DNA of 64,000 nucleotides. Source: Dactylellina haptotyla. Taxonomy: Eukaryota; Ascomycota; Orbiliomycetes; Orbiliales; Orbiliaceae. Made by a program: the position numbers and the translations under genes. Below the pieces are notes generated by a model. The model worked only from the letters and a program-made list of their open reading frames with translations, was not told the origin of the DNA and made no database searches. Where the stretch lies: the NCBI GenBank assembly GCA_031310005.1, contig CM062380.1, positions 1,922,001 through 1,986,000 on the forward strand, given 5' to 3'. Positions 11,821 through 22,486 of this stretch are shown here, one piece after another; the stretch's first letter is position 1, and every line of letters starts with the position of its first letter.

Positions 11821-14800
11821 AGTAAAAATCTAGGAAGATTTGTTATTGTAGCTTCTTTGATCCTCTATTTTTTCTTCTTCTCTCTCCATGATGTGCGTTT
11901 GCAACGTTTGCCGGTGGGTTCCGTGGGAGTACATTTTAACGATGAGTAAGCTTAGACTTGCGGGTGGTACAAATAACCAAACACAAAAGGTGGCGTTATG
12001 TTCCTTCCGACTTAACTAAGTCTTTGAAAGCAATTGAAAAATAAAATAAAAAACTAAAATGGAAAACCTCCTCTTTATCTCCCATTTCCTTTTTTTCTGG
12101 GTGTAGTTAAAATATCCTCGCAAGGATGAATAGACATCAATCCAAGAGAGGTTGGACGGAGAAGAGCTTACGAATTCGACTTATACTATTTTGTAATCTT
12201 TCTCAATCCAGATAAACACATCAATATTAGTATCGCTTAGATGCACAGAAGCTCAAAGAAAGTAGTTTATTGAGTAGTTAAGCATATTCGAAGAGATTTA
12301 AATCTCCGTCGTGTCTCTACGAACTATATGTGGCCATATATAGAAACTCAGGACACCTCACGGTTTATCAAAGCCGGAGGCCAGTCAGATGGCGTTCTTT
12401 GCTCCACCGATCTTGGCGGACCGTGAGTCGACGGGGCACGAGTGCACTTTGGGGAAGGGGAGCAGCAGGACGGGACGGGCTCAAGCTTCTTTCTCACCTT
12501 CTAGAAGCTTGGAAGGGGGTGGGCTGCCGAAAGGTTTCTCGTCAAGGGCAGAAAACAGGCTGGGAGAAGGGCATGTCAAGGGTAAGCGAGCCAATGGGAG
12601 GCTGGGTTGAGGTAGATTCGACCGAACGTCGAGAAGATTTCTATACCGCATTCCATAGCACACCAGCACACCACCTTTTTTTTTTTTTTTGGTTTTGTTT
12701 CTTGTTCGTTTTTATTCCCGAAAGTGACGATTTACATGGCGACCAGGACAAGGTTTTTCCTCTCTCCTTGGTCTTTGGCAGTGAAAAAGCGGGGTGTTTG
12801 GGAGAACCAAGTCCCAAGAGTAGACGTGCTAACCGAGTGGTGCATAATCCCACCCAGCCAGCCTCTGCATCCACACCTTTTGGAATAGAAATGAGCCAAG
12901 CGAGCGAGGAAACGAGAAACGGATATTTATCCAGATTGCAATGGCAACGGCCAGTCTAGACGGGGGGGGTGAAGGTGTGGCCAGTGGTGGACGGTGGTGG
13001 AATTGGACATCGGAAAAACCTCATAGAGGCATAATTTGTCCTCACGTCGATGGTGACCACGATGTAGATATAAGACATTACAATATCTGATTGAATAAGA
13101 ACCTGCATGAATGGATATCCGAGGGGACACGCGTTGCGATAGGAAGTGCAGAACGCCGGCTGGGTGGTGATATGGGGAACATGCGGTGCGAGGAGGCGGC
13201 CGCAGATGTCCTGTTGATAGAAGGCCGAATCATGATAGTGATAGTTGATAATGCATCCATGCACGAACATGCAGCGTCTGTCTGCACCTCCACACTGTAC
13301 TCCTCTGCACGAACGAACGAAATGGATGAGCAAGTGACAGAATGGACGGACCGACGATGGCCAGCCCCTCTCTCGAGGCCGCAATATTTTATAAGAAGTC
13401 TAGACGCCTGCTGGCCGGTGCTGCGTGCTTGCTTTTGGTTTCTGTTTCTCCCGCAAACAGCTTGCGCTCTGCTGAAATCGTCATCGTCCCGAGTCCTCTC
13501 GCCCACCTCGCCCACAAGACCAAACACCACGCCGCCCGTCGGCAGCGAGCAGGAATAAGAACGTTCCCGTTAAATAATACTTAGCTAACCCGCTCCTCGC
13601 TCTCCCATCCTCTCCTCCCCTTCCCATCCCACTCTCTCCTCCTCCCACTCGCCCGTGCACTGATTATTGTCCTGCTCTCGCTGTTCGAATTGCCTCCTCT
13701 TCGTTCGGACTTCCAGAAGCCGGAAAGCAGCTTCTTCTCGTCCTGCCTTGGAACCCAGCCCGCAGCCCAACCCGCGCCAGTGCCCTTATTTGAGTGCATT
13801 TCGTTTCCACCACCACCACAACTCTAACTCTCTATCTACACCACCACCACCACCACCACCACTCCACACCAGATCACCACCACCTCCACCACCTCCTCCT
13901 CCTCCACCTCCGCCTTCCACGTCCTGAGGTAAGCTCGGCAATCTCTTGAGAAACCCTGGCGCATGTGCATTGCCTATTCCCCCAACCGCCCCTGCTTTTT
14001 TTCTTGCTGTTGTCTTGCCCGCTTCGTCTGGTTGTAGCGTAACTACACCATGACGCTGCTATCTCGAGCTTGGGGCCGCCCCACCTTGGCCGTTTCACTC
14101 GTAGGCACCGAGAAGAGCCCACGAACACCTGGCCTAAAAATAAAAAAAACCGGAAGCGAGCGTCGACTGGTTGGCCCGTAGACTTAGCTAAGCCAGCCTC
14201 GTCAGCCATCTCTAAACAATTACTATGGTGTTTAATTCTTCCTGTAGCCTTTTTATTTTTCATTTTTAAACCCCCAGCCTGTTGTTTCGAATTCGCGCTT
14301 CTCGAGGGGATCCCGTTCGGATCCTCTTGTCGCAAGCAGCAGAACCCACAGCTTTGGCAGCTACAAGCGTCTCCAAACACGCTTCCAGCAGACTGCTCCT
14401 CCGTTCCTGCCATCGCTTTTTTTGCTCGTTCTGCTCTTAACCGAGACTCCCGATACACACTCGTTAGTTGCTTCCAGCAAGTCGAGCCAGATAACCATCG
14501 CTTTGCCTGCAATCTCAGTCTGTGACTTTCGAGCTTTCGGATTGACACGTTTGGGTGTGTAGCCTAGATACTCTCCTCTGCACCTCCACAGCTCCGACGG
14601 TCGTAACTACTCCCGAGGCAGAGTCCCGCGGATTTCCCGCAGTTAGAGCTTTGGTTACTTGTCATCGTCTTTACAGCAACAATCGGCGGTTTTCTGTTCT
14701 ATTACACGGACTCAATTGATATCATATTGAATACTTTTCTTTTATTGGGGCATGTCATAGCACCTAAATTGTCCCTTTCACGGACCGCTTTTGAACCCAG

Positions 14801-15010
14801 ATTTCAAAATTGCTAACCAGACGCCTATGTAGCGGATTATTCTAGACTTTATTCTTCGAAATCGTGGACACAAAATAGATTAATTTTCGTGGAATTTGTG
14901 GTTGTCGGCAGATTGGTATTGAAAAAGACTTTGGATCTAAATTGAGAATATCGACCTGCACACGCAAATAACTGTCTCTTGCGGGTTTCGATTCAAAATA
15001 GACGGCAAGG
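11821..15010. other. Intergenic and long leader of the kinase A regulatory subunit gene
   Basis: About 3.2 kb with no supported gene. From about 13.6 kb the plus strand is rich in C and CT and carries CCA/CCT repeats, like the transcribed leaders of fungal genes. A good donor (gtaagc) at 13928 could start an intron in the leader. Open frames on both strands at 12.9-14.5 kb are composition-driven and were rejected. Confidence 0.5.
13800..13920 (+). repeat. CCA/CCT-rich simple repeat
   Basis: Runs of CCA then CCT units, interrupted by CT-rich sequence. Read as protein this gives a proline run, but it ends in a stop and no conserved sequence flanks it, so it is treated as leader sequence. Confidence 0.8.
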
Positions 15011-16576
15011 ATGAGTCTGGTACCTCTACCACCCGCTTACATACACGAACGGACGGTGCTTGAGCGTGAGATCCAGAAGCAGAACCCGACAGATGTCCTG
15101 CAGTTCTGTGCAAATCACTTCAACAAGCGGCTCGAATCGCAGCGTGCCGAGTTCTTACTGTCTGGAGCCAATGCCGCCGGTAGTTCAGCGTCTGCTTTTG
15201 GAGGGTTTGCAGCTGCGTCTGGAGGACGAGCCAGCCCTGGCCTCGTGCCAGTAGAGACCTCATTCCCTGGGTTTAATACTTCCACGACTTTCCAGTCCGC
15301 GGCATCTCCACCGACCACCGAGATCGGGCCCAATGAGGCGATAATCGAAGAAGAAGAGCCCGACCTGGGCCAAAGCCCAACCGCGTCGACCTTCAAGCAG
15401 TTTGGTGGATTTGGACCCAAAGATGGACTGAGTGAACAAGCTGCTCGTATCTCCACTTCCCCTCCACCGGCCGGTACGACATTTGCACCACGAGGTCGCC
15501 CAGCACAGAGCACTCTATCCCCACCTTCAGCTCCATCGTCCGCATTCCGCTCTCCATCTCCCTCTAATGACTTCCCAACAAACTATAACACAAACCGCCG
15601 GACATCCGTCTCTGCAGAGTCTATGGTCCCTTCGTCTTCGAGCGAGGACTGGACCCCGCCTTTCACCCAGAAGTCTGTCGACCAATTAGGTCGTCTAAAT
15701 TCTGCTATTGCAGACAATCTTCTTTTCAGGAACCTTGATGAGGACCAGACTAAACAGGTGCTTGGTGCGCTGACGGAAAAGACTATTCGTCACAAGGACA
15801 CCCGTATTATAACTCAAGGTGACGTTGGTGACTTCTTCTACGTTGTCGAAAAGGGTGTTTTTGATGTTTATGTCAACCCTGCCGGAAGTATGACGAGCGG
15901 ACCTGAAGGAATGGGTAAGAAGGTCACTACGATCGAAGCCGGTGGCAGCTTCGGAGAATTAGCATTGATGTATAACGCTCCTCGCGCCGCTACTGTCATC
16001 AGCACCACCCCGGATTCGACCCTTTGGTCACTGGATCGTGTTACCTTCCGCAAAATCTTAATGGAGAACACCTTCAAGAAGAGACGCATGTACGAAGCCT
16101 TCTTGGAGACTGTTCCTCTTCTATCGGGACTTATGCCATACGAGAGATCCAAAATCGCGGATGCTTTGGAGACCAAGTCGTACCCTGCTGAGGCTGTCAT
16201 CATCCAGGAAGGCGATCCGGGTGATAATTTCTACATCATTGAAAATGGTACGGCCGAGGTCAAGAAGAGATCTGAAGGTGTTAAGGTTCTCAAGACATAC
16301 ACCAAAGGTGACTACTTTGGTGAGTTGGCTTTGCTGAATGATGCACCTCGTGCTGCCAGCGTCGTCGCCAAGGATAAGGTCAAGGTTGCTACTCTAGGCA
16401 AGGAAGGCTTCCAACGTCTCCTTGGCCCGGTCACAGAGATCATGAGACGAAATGATCCATCTCAACAACAGGCAGCGGCGGCGGCGGCGGCGGCGGCGCT
16501 ACCTCCACAAGTCGATGGGCCAAACGATACGGAGATGGGCGGAGTCATTGTGGATGGGAACTATAGCCTCAGCTAG
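15011..16576 (+). CDS. pkaR: cAMP-dependent protein kinase regulatory subunit
   Basis: Binds and silences the catalytic subunits of protein kinase A until cAMP releases them; it acts in the cytosol and nucleus. The coding frame is a single uninterrupted exon of 521 residues. Domains in order: an N-terminal dimerisation/docking helix region (about 1-45), a long disordered Ser/Pro/Ala linker, the inhibitory site RRTSV at 196-200, then two tandem cyclic-nucleotide-binding domains. Their phosphate-binding cassettes are FGELALMYNAPRAATV (314-329) and FGELALLNDAPRAASV (436-451), both with the Glu and Arg that contact cAMP. The serine inside the inhibitory site makes it a substrate-type (RII-like) subunit, as in yeast Bcy1. 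The tail holds a short alanine run (488-496). Start chosen because the docking motif begins directly there. Convergent with the Spf27 gene. Confidence 0.97.
   Translation: MSLVPLPPAYIHERTVLEREIQKQNPTDVLQFCANHFNKRLESQRAEFLLSGANAAGSSASAFGGFAAASGGRASPGLVPVETSFPGFNTSTTFQSAASPPTTEIGPNEAIIEEEEPDLGQSPTASTFKQFGGFGPKDGLSEQAARISTSPPPAGTTFAPRGRPAQSTLSPPSAPSSAFRSPSPSNDFPTNYNTNRRTSVSAESMVPSSSSEDWTPPFTQKSVDQLGRLNSAIADNLLFRNLDEDQTKQVLGALTEKTIRHKDTRIITQGDVGDFFYVVEKGVFDVYVNPAGSMTSGPEGMGKKVTTIEAGGSFGELALMYNAPRAATVISTTPDSTLWSLDRVTFRKILMENTFKKRRMYEAFLETVPLLSGLMPYERSKIADALETKSYPAEAVIIQEGDPGDNFYIIENGTAEVKKRSEGVKVLKTYTKGDYFGELALLNDAPRAASVVAKDKVKVATLGKEGFQRLLGPVTEIMRRNDPSQQQAAAAAAAAALPPQVDGPNDTEMGGVIVDGNYSLS
16470..16499 (+). 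repeat. GCG trinucleotide run coding for alanine
   Basis: Almost all codons of the alanine run near the end of the kinase A regulatory subunit are GCG, which points to recent expansion by slippage instead of selected alanine codons. Confidence 0.85.
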
Positions 16577-17333
16577 AATGCTGAACGAATCATAATTGAC
16601 CAGAAACGAAGAAAATAGAGAGAGAAAGAAATGAGAATATTTCAATCACGGCTTTATTTCCATTCTTGGATAAGCCCTTTATTGTTTTCTCTCTTTTTCC
16701 CTTCTATGCCATAGGTATTCAATTTCCTTTTGTCATTGACGGAGTATGATCCCCAGAGCTAGCAGAGCAAACACAAGAGACTTTTTTTTCCCGCACTGCC
16801 TTTCCCTATTTGTTTCTTCCCCTCATTCTATCATGTACAAAGAAAGTGAATTCAAAGAGGCCCTTGGAGCGAAGAAATGGAAGCATGAAGACTTTACCCT
16901 TGGGTGCCTAGTGAGCTGAGGGATGGCACAGTTAATTGGCTTGTAGTTTTGATTTGATCTGTAGAAGTCGGCAGCGCATACAGGAATAGGTATAAGACTC
17001 AAAATATATAAAAGGGAAAATCGAATTATTTTTTTTTGGTATTAGAAAAGAGGGCCAAAATGTAAGCCATGGCGGTTTGTGGTACGGGCTACAGATGAGG
17101 GATATTACTTCTATTGGCCAGAGGGTTCCTTGTTCATTAACGAAATGTATATCGCTTCGTATCTATCGTACAAACTTGTCTATCAAAAACCCAGAGTAGA
17201 ACCGACCAATCAACAGGCTAAATGTATAAAACCGACATCGCACTAAAGGGCAGATGATACAAAACGGCTAGGATGCAAAGACAATCATCTCATCCCCTAC
17301 CCGCTCCCACGAGGGAAAGCAGAAAGGGTGCCG
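16577..17333. other. Convergent intergenic region
   Basis: Shared 3' region of the kinase A regulatory subunit (plus) and the Spf27 gene (minus). It is T- and A-rich, as expected for two 3' untranslated regions. No separate gene seen. Confidence 0.7.
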
Positions 17334-18084
17334 TTATGATTGACCGGCGCGCCGTTTCTCCAGCGTCTCGCGAAAGACCATCTCACTGGCGACTTCAATT
17401 TCTAACACCTTCCCCACACCTTCCTTCCATTTCCGTTCCAAGCGCTCCATCTCGTCCTGCACTTCAACCTGCTTCCTCTTTCTCTCCCGATTCGTCACAT
17501 CAGTTTCTTCCTTCAGCGCCACAAGCTCCCTCTCCAGCTGCCCGAGCACCCCTTCCATCTGGGAGTTCCCAATCAACCAGCTGTTCTGCCCGAAGGATGA
17601 CAGCAGCGTCAAGTTCGTGACGCGGTTTGACAGGTGGGTGGACGTGGTGTAGGCCTGCTGTAACGCGCTGCGCCATTCGTCGTCGTCCACCGGCGCGGCT
17701 TGGGCCTCATAGCGAGATGCGTCGACGCCACCGGTGAACGGTTGGTTCTGGGCTATACGCTCGAGCTCGGCCGTGATGAAGGCCGAGAAGGCCGGAGGAG
17801 AAAGGGTAGGCAGCGACGGGTGGGGAGTGGTGCTGTGGGCTGGGTTGAGCTCGGCCTGGATGAGGGAGTGTACCCGGGCAGTGGTGGCGGGGGTGAGAGG
17901 CCGGTCGATGTCTATAGGATTTCCCGGGGACGAGGGTGTGTTAGCAACAACATGCCATGTCATGTAATGTAATGTGTGGTGTAATTATCTATTTTTTAAT
18001 CATAATTTGGAGGGCTTCAGCTGAAAGGGACATAGTGGCGGCCTTACACGGTAGCGAATCGTGGGATGCACTGATTAGAGACAT
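17334..18084 (-). CDS. Pre-mRNA-splicing factor Spf27/BCAS2 (Cwf7) family
   Basis: A core member of the Prp19 complex (NineTeen complex), which activates the spliceosome in the nucleus. The model has two exons: a 37-base first exon (18084-18048) that encodes MSLISASHDSLPY, then 17911-17334. The junction gives SHDSLPYID, the conserved start of this family, which fixes both the tiny first exon and the 136-base intron. The protein is 204 residues, normal for the family (about 200-225). The C-terminal third (about 135-195) is charged and predicted coiled coil, the part that binds Prp19 and Cef1/Cdc5 in known complexes. A frame running further upstream to 17963 is intron sequence. Confidence 0.9.
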
Positions 18085-21000
18085 CTCGTCCGTGAAACAG
18101 CTGTGGTTTCAACAGCGTCTACGAGGTGAAGTGAGGTGCGTTCGGTTCGGTGATGTAGCTGTGGTCATCCAGATGAAGGCGAGCGGCGGGTTGCGCGAGT
18201 GCGATGGAGCCAGGCGACGGACGAAAGGTGAAGGAGACGCTGCCGAATCCGGTAAGTCGCACTGGCACCAGCCTCAGCCGCACCAACGACACTTCACCAG
18301 CCACATGAGCACAGCTCGGCCGCCACACCTCATCTTCTAGGCTCCAGCCAATGCGGTGCGGCCACAAGGGCCCGCCAGCGCCGGGCCAGGGAACTCTCAG
18401 AGAAAATCTCTGCAGCGGCTCCACTTTCTTGCTCGAACTCTCGTACGCGGACGGGGTCGTGGGATCTCGTTTGGATTGGATGCAAGCCAGGAAACGCCAT
18501 TCTCGTCAGCTTAAACAATCCTACGTACTGTATCATGCAATGCAGTAGGATACGTTACGGATGGACCACCGTCTGTGTCTAGGCGAGACATCGAAACTTA
18601 TCACGAGATGATATAGCTCCACTTCATAAAGATGCAGACCTAAATCAAACGGACTGTTCGAAAACCGGTTTATCAATTGACGAATCCGGCGTTGGATTCA
18701 TCAGGCAGGATATGAGACGAGGCGAGGTACCCGGGTATACGGGTACCCGGCCGCTAAGGTAAAGCGAGTAATTTAATGTTACATCTTGATCTAATTCGAA
18801 CCGTCAAGGCCTGCCACGAGGGAAGGGGAAGGCCGGGGTGTGTGGTGGGAAAATCTTTTATGTCGGCGGCAATGAGGCTTCTGCAAGATGCACTGACGTA
18901 GTCTTAGTTGGGTAATAGAGGACCCACTTTGAATCCATGGCCGATAGGTTTGTGATCACTATTTTGGTTATTGGAATCGACATGGGGAAAGTCCAACGTG
19001 CATCAAGCCTGCAGTTCTATTACATCACGGAAATGAACAATGTGGTGCGGAGGAAAATAACCCCCCAAAAAAAAGCCGCAGAAGTGTGGTACAGATTTGA
19101 TTGCGATTACAAGTGAGACCTTTGCGGCATTCAGCGAAAATTGTGTCATGTTATGTTATGTTCCTTTAACCAAAAGGGGAAGTAAGAAAAATACAAGGGG
19201 GTCGAGAAAAAAAAAGTGGAGCCCGGAATAGCTTCTGTTAAGATCTTTCTCAGAGTATTATACGTCTCAAGGACGAAACTCGAGCCGATCACTCCACGTC
19301 GACGTTTCTTTTAGGAGTAATTTCCTAAGGGGGAAAGAAAAAAAAAATTACTAGTGGCACGCAGTTCGTCGGATTCCGATCATGCTGATTTACCGTTTCG
19401 GTTTACGGCGATGCCGGTTGTTCAAAAATAGGCGCCCTTAACAGGGGTATTATACTTTCTCGTTACCAGGAATCTGTGAAGGAAAATTTTTTTCCTTTCC
19501 CTTTCGAACTCCACTCCCCACGATTATGCGGCTCCAACCAAAGGTGCATTTTCTATCTCATTGGCGTTCCCCTTAGCGAAAGTCAGGGACCCGAAGAAAG
19601 AGAAAAAATATGTGTCTTGCATTGTCTTGCAGATGCGAAATTAATGGAGATTTCTCGACGTGATTGTTTCACTTTCTAATCTCTGCGATAATTCTAGTTC
19701 CGGCATTCTCGTGATTTACCCCATAGCTACATGTAGCCACAGATCCCCAAACGGGGGCTGGTCTATCCTGCAACCAATCTTCAACGACGAACACCTATTC
19801 TTGGCCGTTGCTGTCTGATCATGCTTAGCGTCAATCTGTCTTGCTGTATATCTTCATTCGCCCGAGAACCGATGGTTGATGATTTGTCACCTATTTCTGG
19901 ACCGCGGACGTCGAGACTGAAGAGTAGGGATCTGCGGCTTGCCCTTTGCGGTTTCGTCTTTCACGGAGATAAGGAGAAATAATCAGTGTCGTGATTGACA
20001 TGATTAAGCTCATCGCATGGCTTGTCTGGCTGTTCGTGTCCGAAGGAAAAACCCAAAGTTCAAGTGGTGTCTCATTTCTGGGGAATGCATGTTTAACGGA
20101 AGGGCTGTGCTTTGGGAACAAATTCTCCGAACCTATGGGAGTATTGATTACAGGTTAAAGCTCGGAGCAACTCTTTGGGACAGGCCCGAAACCAAGGAAA
20201 AAGGTAAGGGTCCTTTAGTTCTTGCGCGGGTAATCCAAAAAAAAGAGAAGGGCCTGGAGCGGTCCTTGGGGGGAGGGTCACACCAACGGTTCCGCGGGGG
20301 GGGAAGGTACCCACACCCTCACGTTCAAAACCAGGAATGCTCGTCATAGGAGATTGCAAGCCACAGATATGCGCTCATCGCACAACTGAGGCTAGTACAA
20401 AAGTGAGGCTGGTATGTGATGTGGTGGCTGTGCCCAAGTCCACTCATGCCATTCTTGCAGATTCCTTGCGGCTGAGGGCTGTGGCGATTGCGTACATTTT
20501 ACCTTGCTTTCCTATCAGTATGCTTTTCCTGCATGCATTCTGAACGCATGCATCTCGAGACGAACGTTTTGACCCCTTTGCTGGTACCTGTGCATGCCAG
20601 CCAACGGAGGATATTGGACAGATTACGTATCTGGGAGGTCTGGTTGCTGCTCGTTAATCTGGAGTCCAATAGTTGAGGGTGGGTTTAGATCGCGATCGGC
20701 TAATAGGGTTGTTTCTGCTATGATGCTGCAGCGCTGCATTTCGCAACATGCTCGGGACAAAATTGAATTCAAGCGCCCAGGAAAGGGGGCTGCCTAAGAT
20801 CTTAGCAGCAGGAGCTAACGACAAGGTTCATGGCGATCAATATCACCAAACCACGGCTCTATCTTCATTCAGCAATCGCCATTTGGATATATGCTTTTTC
20901 CGCTCTCTTCTTGTTTTTCCCTCAGATGTGTCGGGGGTGGGTTTAGGAGGATAATCAGTTATTTCGTTCTGTGCTTCATCTCCCCACGAGGGATACCGAC

Positions 21001-22486
21001 GCAGGATGATGCCACGGATACCTCCCCGATTCGATTCGAGCACGTACGATTGAAATACAGGTAGTTCCCCGATTCGACGCAGATATAAAGCCCGCCAAAA
21101 AAAAGAACAATAACATCATAGTTCGGAGCACCACGGGCACCTGAAAAAATGAAAAAAATAACAAATAACAAAAGGTTTTAATCTCTCGCGAAAGGGAAAC
21201 TTTCGAAGGTTTCTTTTTTGCCAGCGTGCTGGTGAAACCTATTGATACTGCAGCTATAACGCCCCGCTCGATAATGGCTCCCAATGTGCGACTTTTTAGC
21301 GACAATTAGGCTCGAGCAAAAATAGGTGCTTGCAGCGACTGGCGCATGCAGGTCTCGAGAGAGGTACCACATTCTCGGGAGCGTGGTTTACAGGCAGCCA
21401 GGCCCTCAGTTGGGAAAGAGCGGCGTTCATAATCATGTGTCCTATAACCAGGCATGGGTGAGGTGCAAAGCCTCCCCGCTGGTGCATACACCCTCCCACA
21501 CACCACTCGAACCCTACAACTCGACGCGAGAGAGGCACGGTGCTGTACGGTGCACTTACCGGTGCTGGCTGGCGCTGGCGCTGGGCTGGCGCAAGTTGGA
21601 AAGTGGAAGTTGGTGGCCGTGGACAAAGGTACCAACAGGAAAATTAATCCTCGCCAAACCAGCCTTTGTTTTTTGATTCGATACATACCAGTTTCCAACA
21701 CCTACATACATCCCCCATCCCCCGAAACTCAAATCATACCCCCAATGGTTGACTACGTGAGGACTCGAGTGAAGCCGCAAGAATAAGAAATATTATTCTA
21801 TCCCTTTGCCGATTGGAATTTATCATTGGACCTTCACATCATTTTCCACACGGGCATGCCGCGAGCTGAGGGTTACGAGGCCTTAGAGGATCGTGACTAG
21901 GTGGGGCACTCTTACCTGCCCTCGACCCGGATGCGTGCAACCTGCTCTCCCCTCGACCTTGCTTGCATCACTCAGACCACGTCGACGCTAAGGTTTTGAC
22001 AGATTCGGTACGACACCTCTCTTGTCGTAGGTTTCTGCTTCAAGATTGTTGCAGGCGTTCGCTATCGGGGGGCTATATCGGAACCTTGTTATAGCGTCTC
22101 CCAACGCACCCAGGAAACCTTCGAATATAAAATTACACCTCAGTCACCTCCTGCTGGTCTGTATCACCAGGCGAGCAGCACACCATCGAATGATCACGGC
22201 TAGACGGAAACCTACTCTAGTGCGATCCGAAGCGCAATCTCCCTCCTCATTCCCCATCTAGTCTATCCATCGTCTTCCGGTTCTCTCGTTCTATCTCTGT
22301 CTCTCTCTTTCTCCTTCTCTCTCTCGCTCTCATACTCTCTCGTCTCTATCCCACTCGTCGCCGCCGCTCTCACGCTCTATCTTGTCAGCCTGTCTCTCTA
22401 TCTGTTTCTCTCCGCCTCGTTGTCTCTCGTATCTTAAAAAGCCCGATTGTACCTGCTGCCGGCTGCTGCTACTTGCTGCCGCCGCC
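18085..22486. other. Intergenic, 4.4 kb without a supported gene
   Basis: Contains a short nested direct/inverted repeat at 18726-18750, G- and A-rich strings, and a CT-rich block at 22.26-22.40 kb that is probably the leader of the next gene. The open frames are short and lie on both strands with no recognisable motif. Confidence 0.55.
18726..18750. repeat. Nested direct and inverted repeat
   Basis: GGTACCC at 18726-18732 is mirrored by GGGTACC at 18741-18747, and GGTACCCGG occurs twice, at 18726 and 18742. No known binding site is assigned. Confidence 0.7.

Noticed and set aside
12330-12959. 209-codon plus-strand open frame
   Set aside because: It reads through a T run as phenylalanines, overlaps minus-strand open frames, and shows no conserved motif or clear exon limits.
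12956-13558. Open frames of 142-155 codons on both strands
   Set aside because: Both strands are open because stop codons are rare in this GC-richer stretch; no motif on either strand.
13667-13927. Proline-rich plus-strand open frame
   Set aside because: Translation of a CCA/CCT simple repeat in the leader before the kinase A regulatory subunit gene.
13874-14548. 224-codon minus-strand open frame
   Set aside because: Its end is the reverse of the CCA/CCT repeat (Arg/Trp runs) and no domain is visible.
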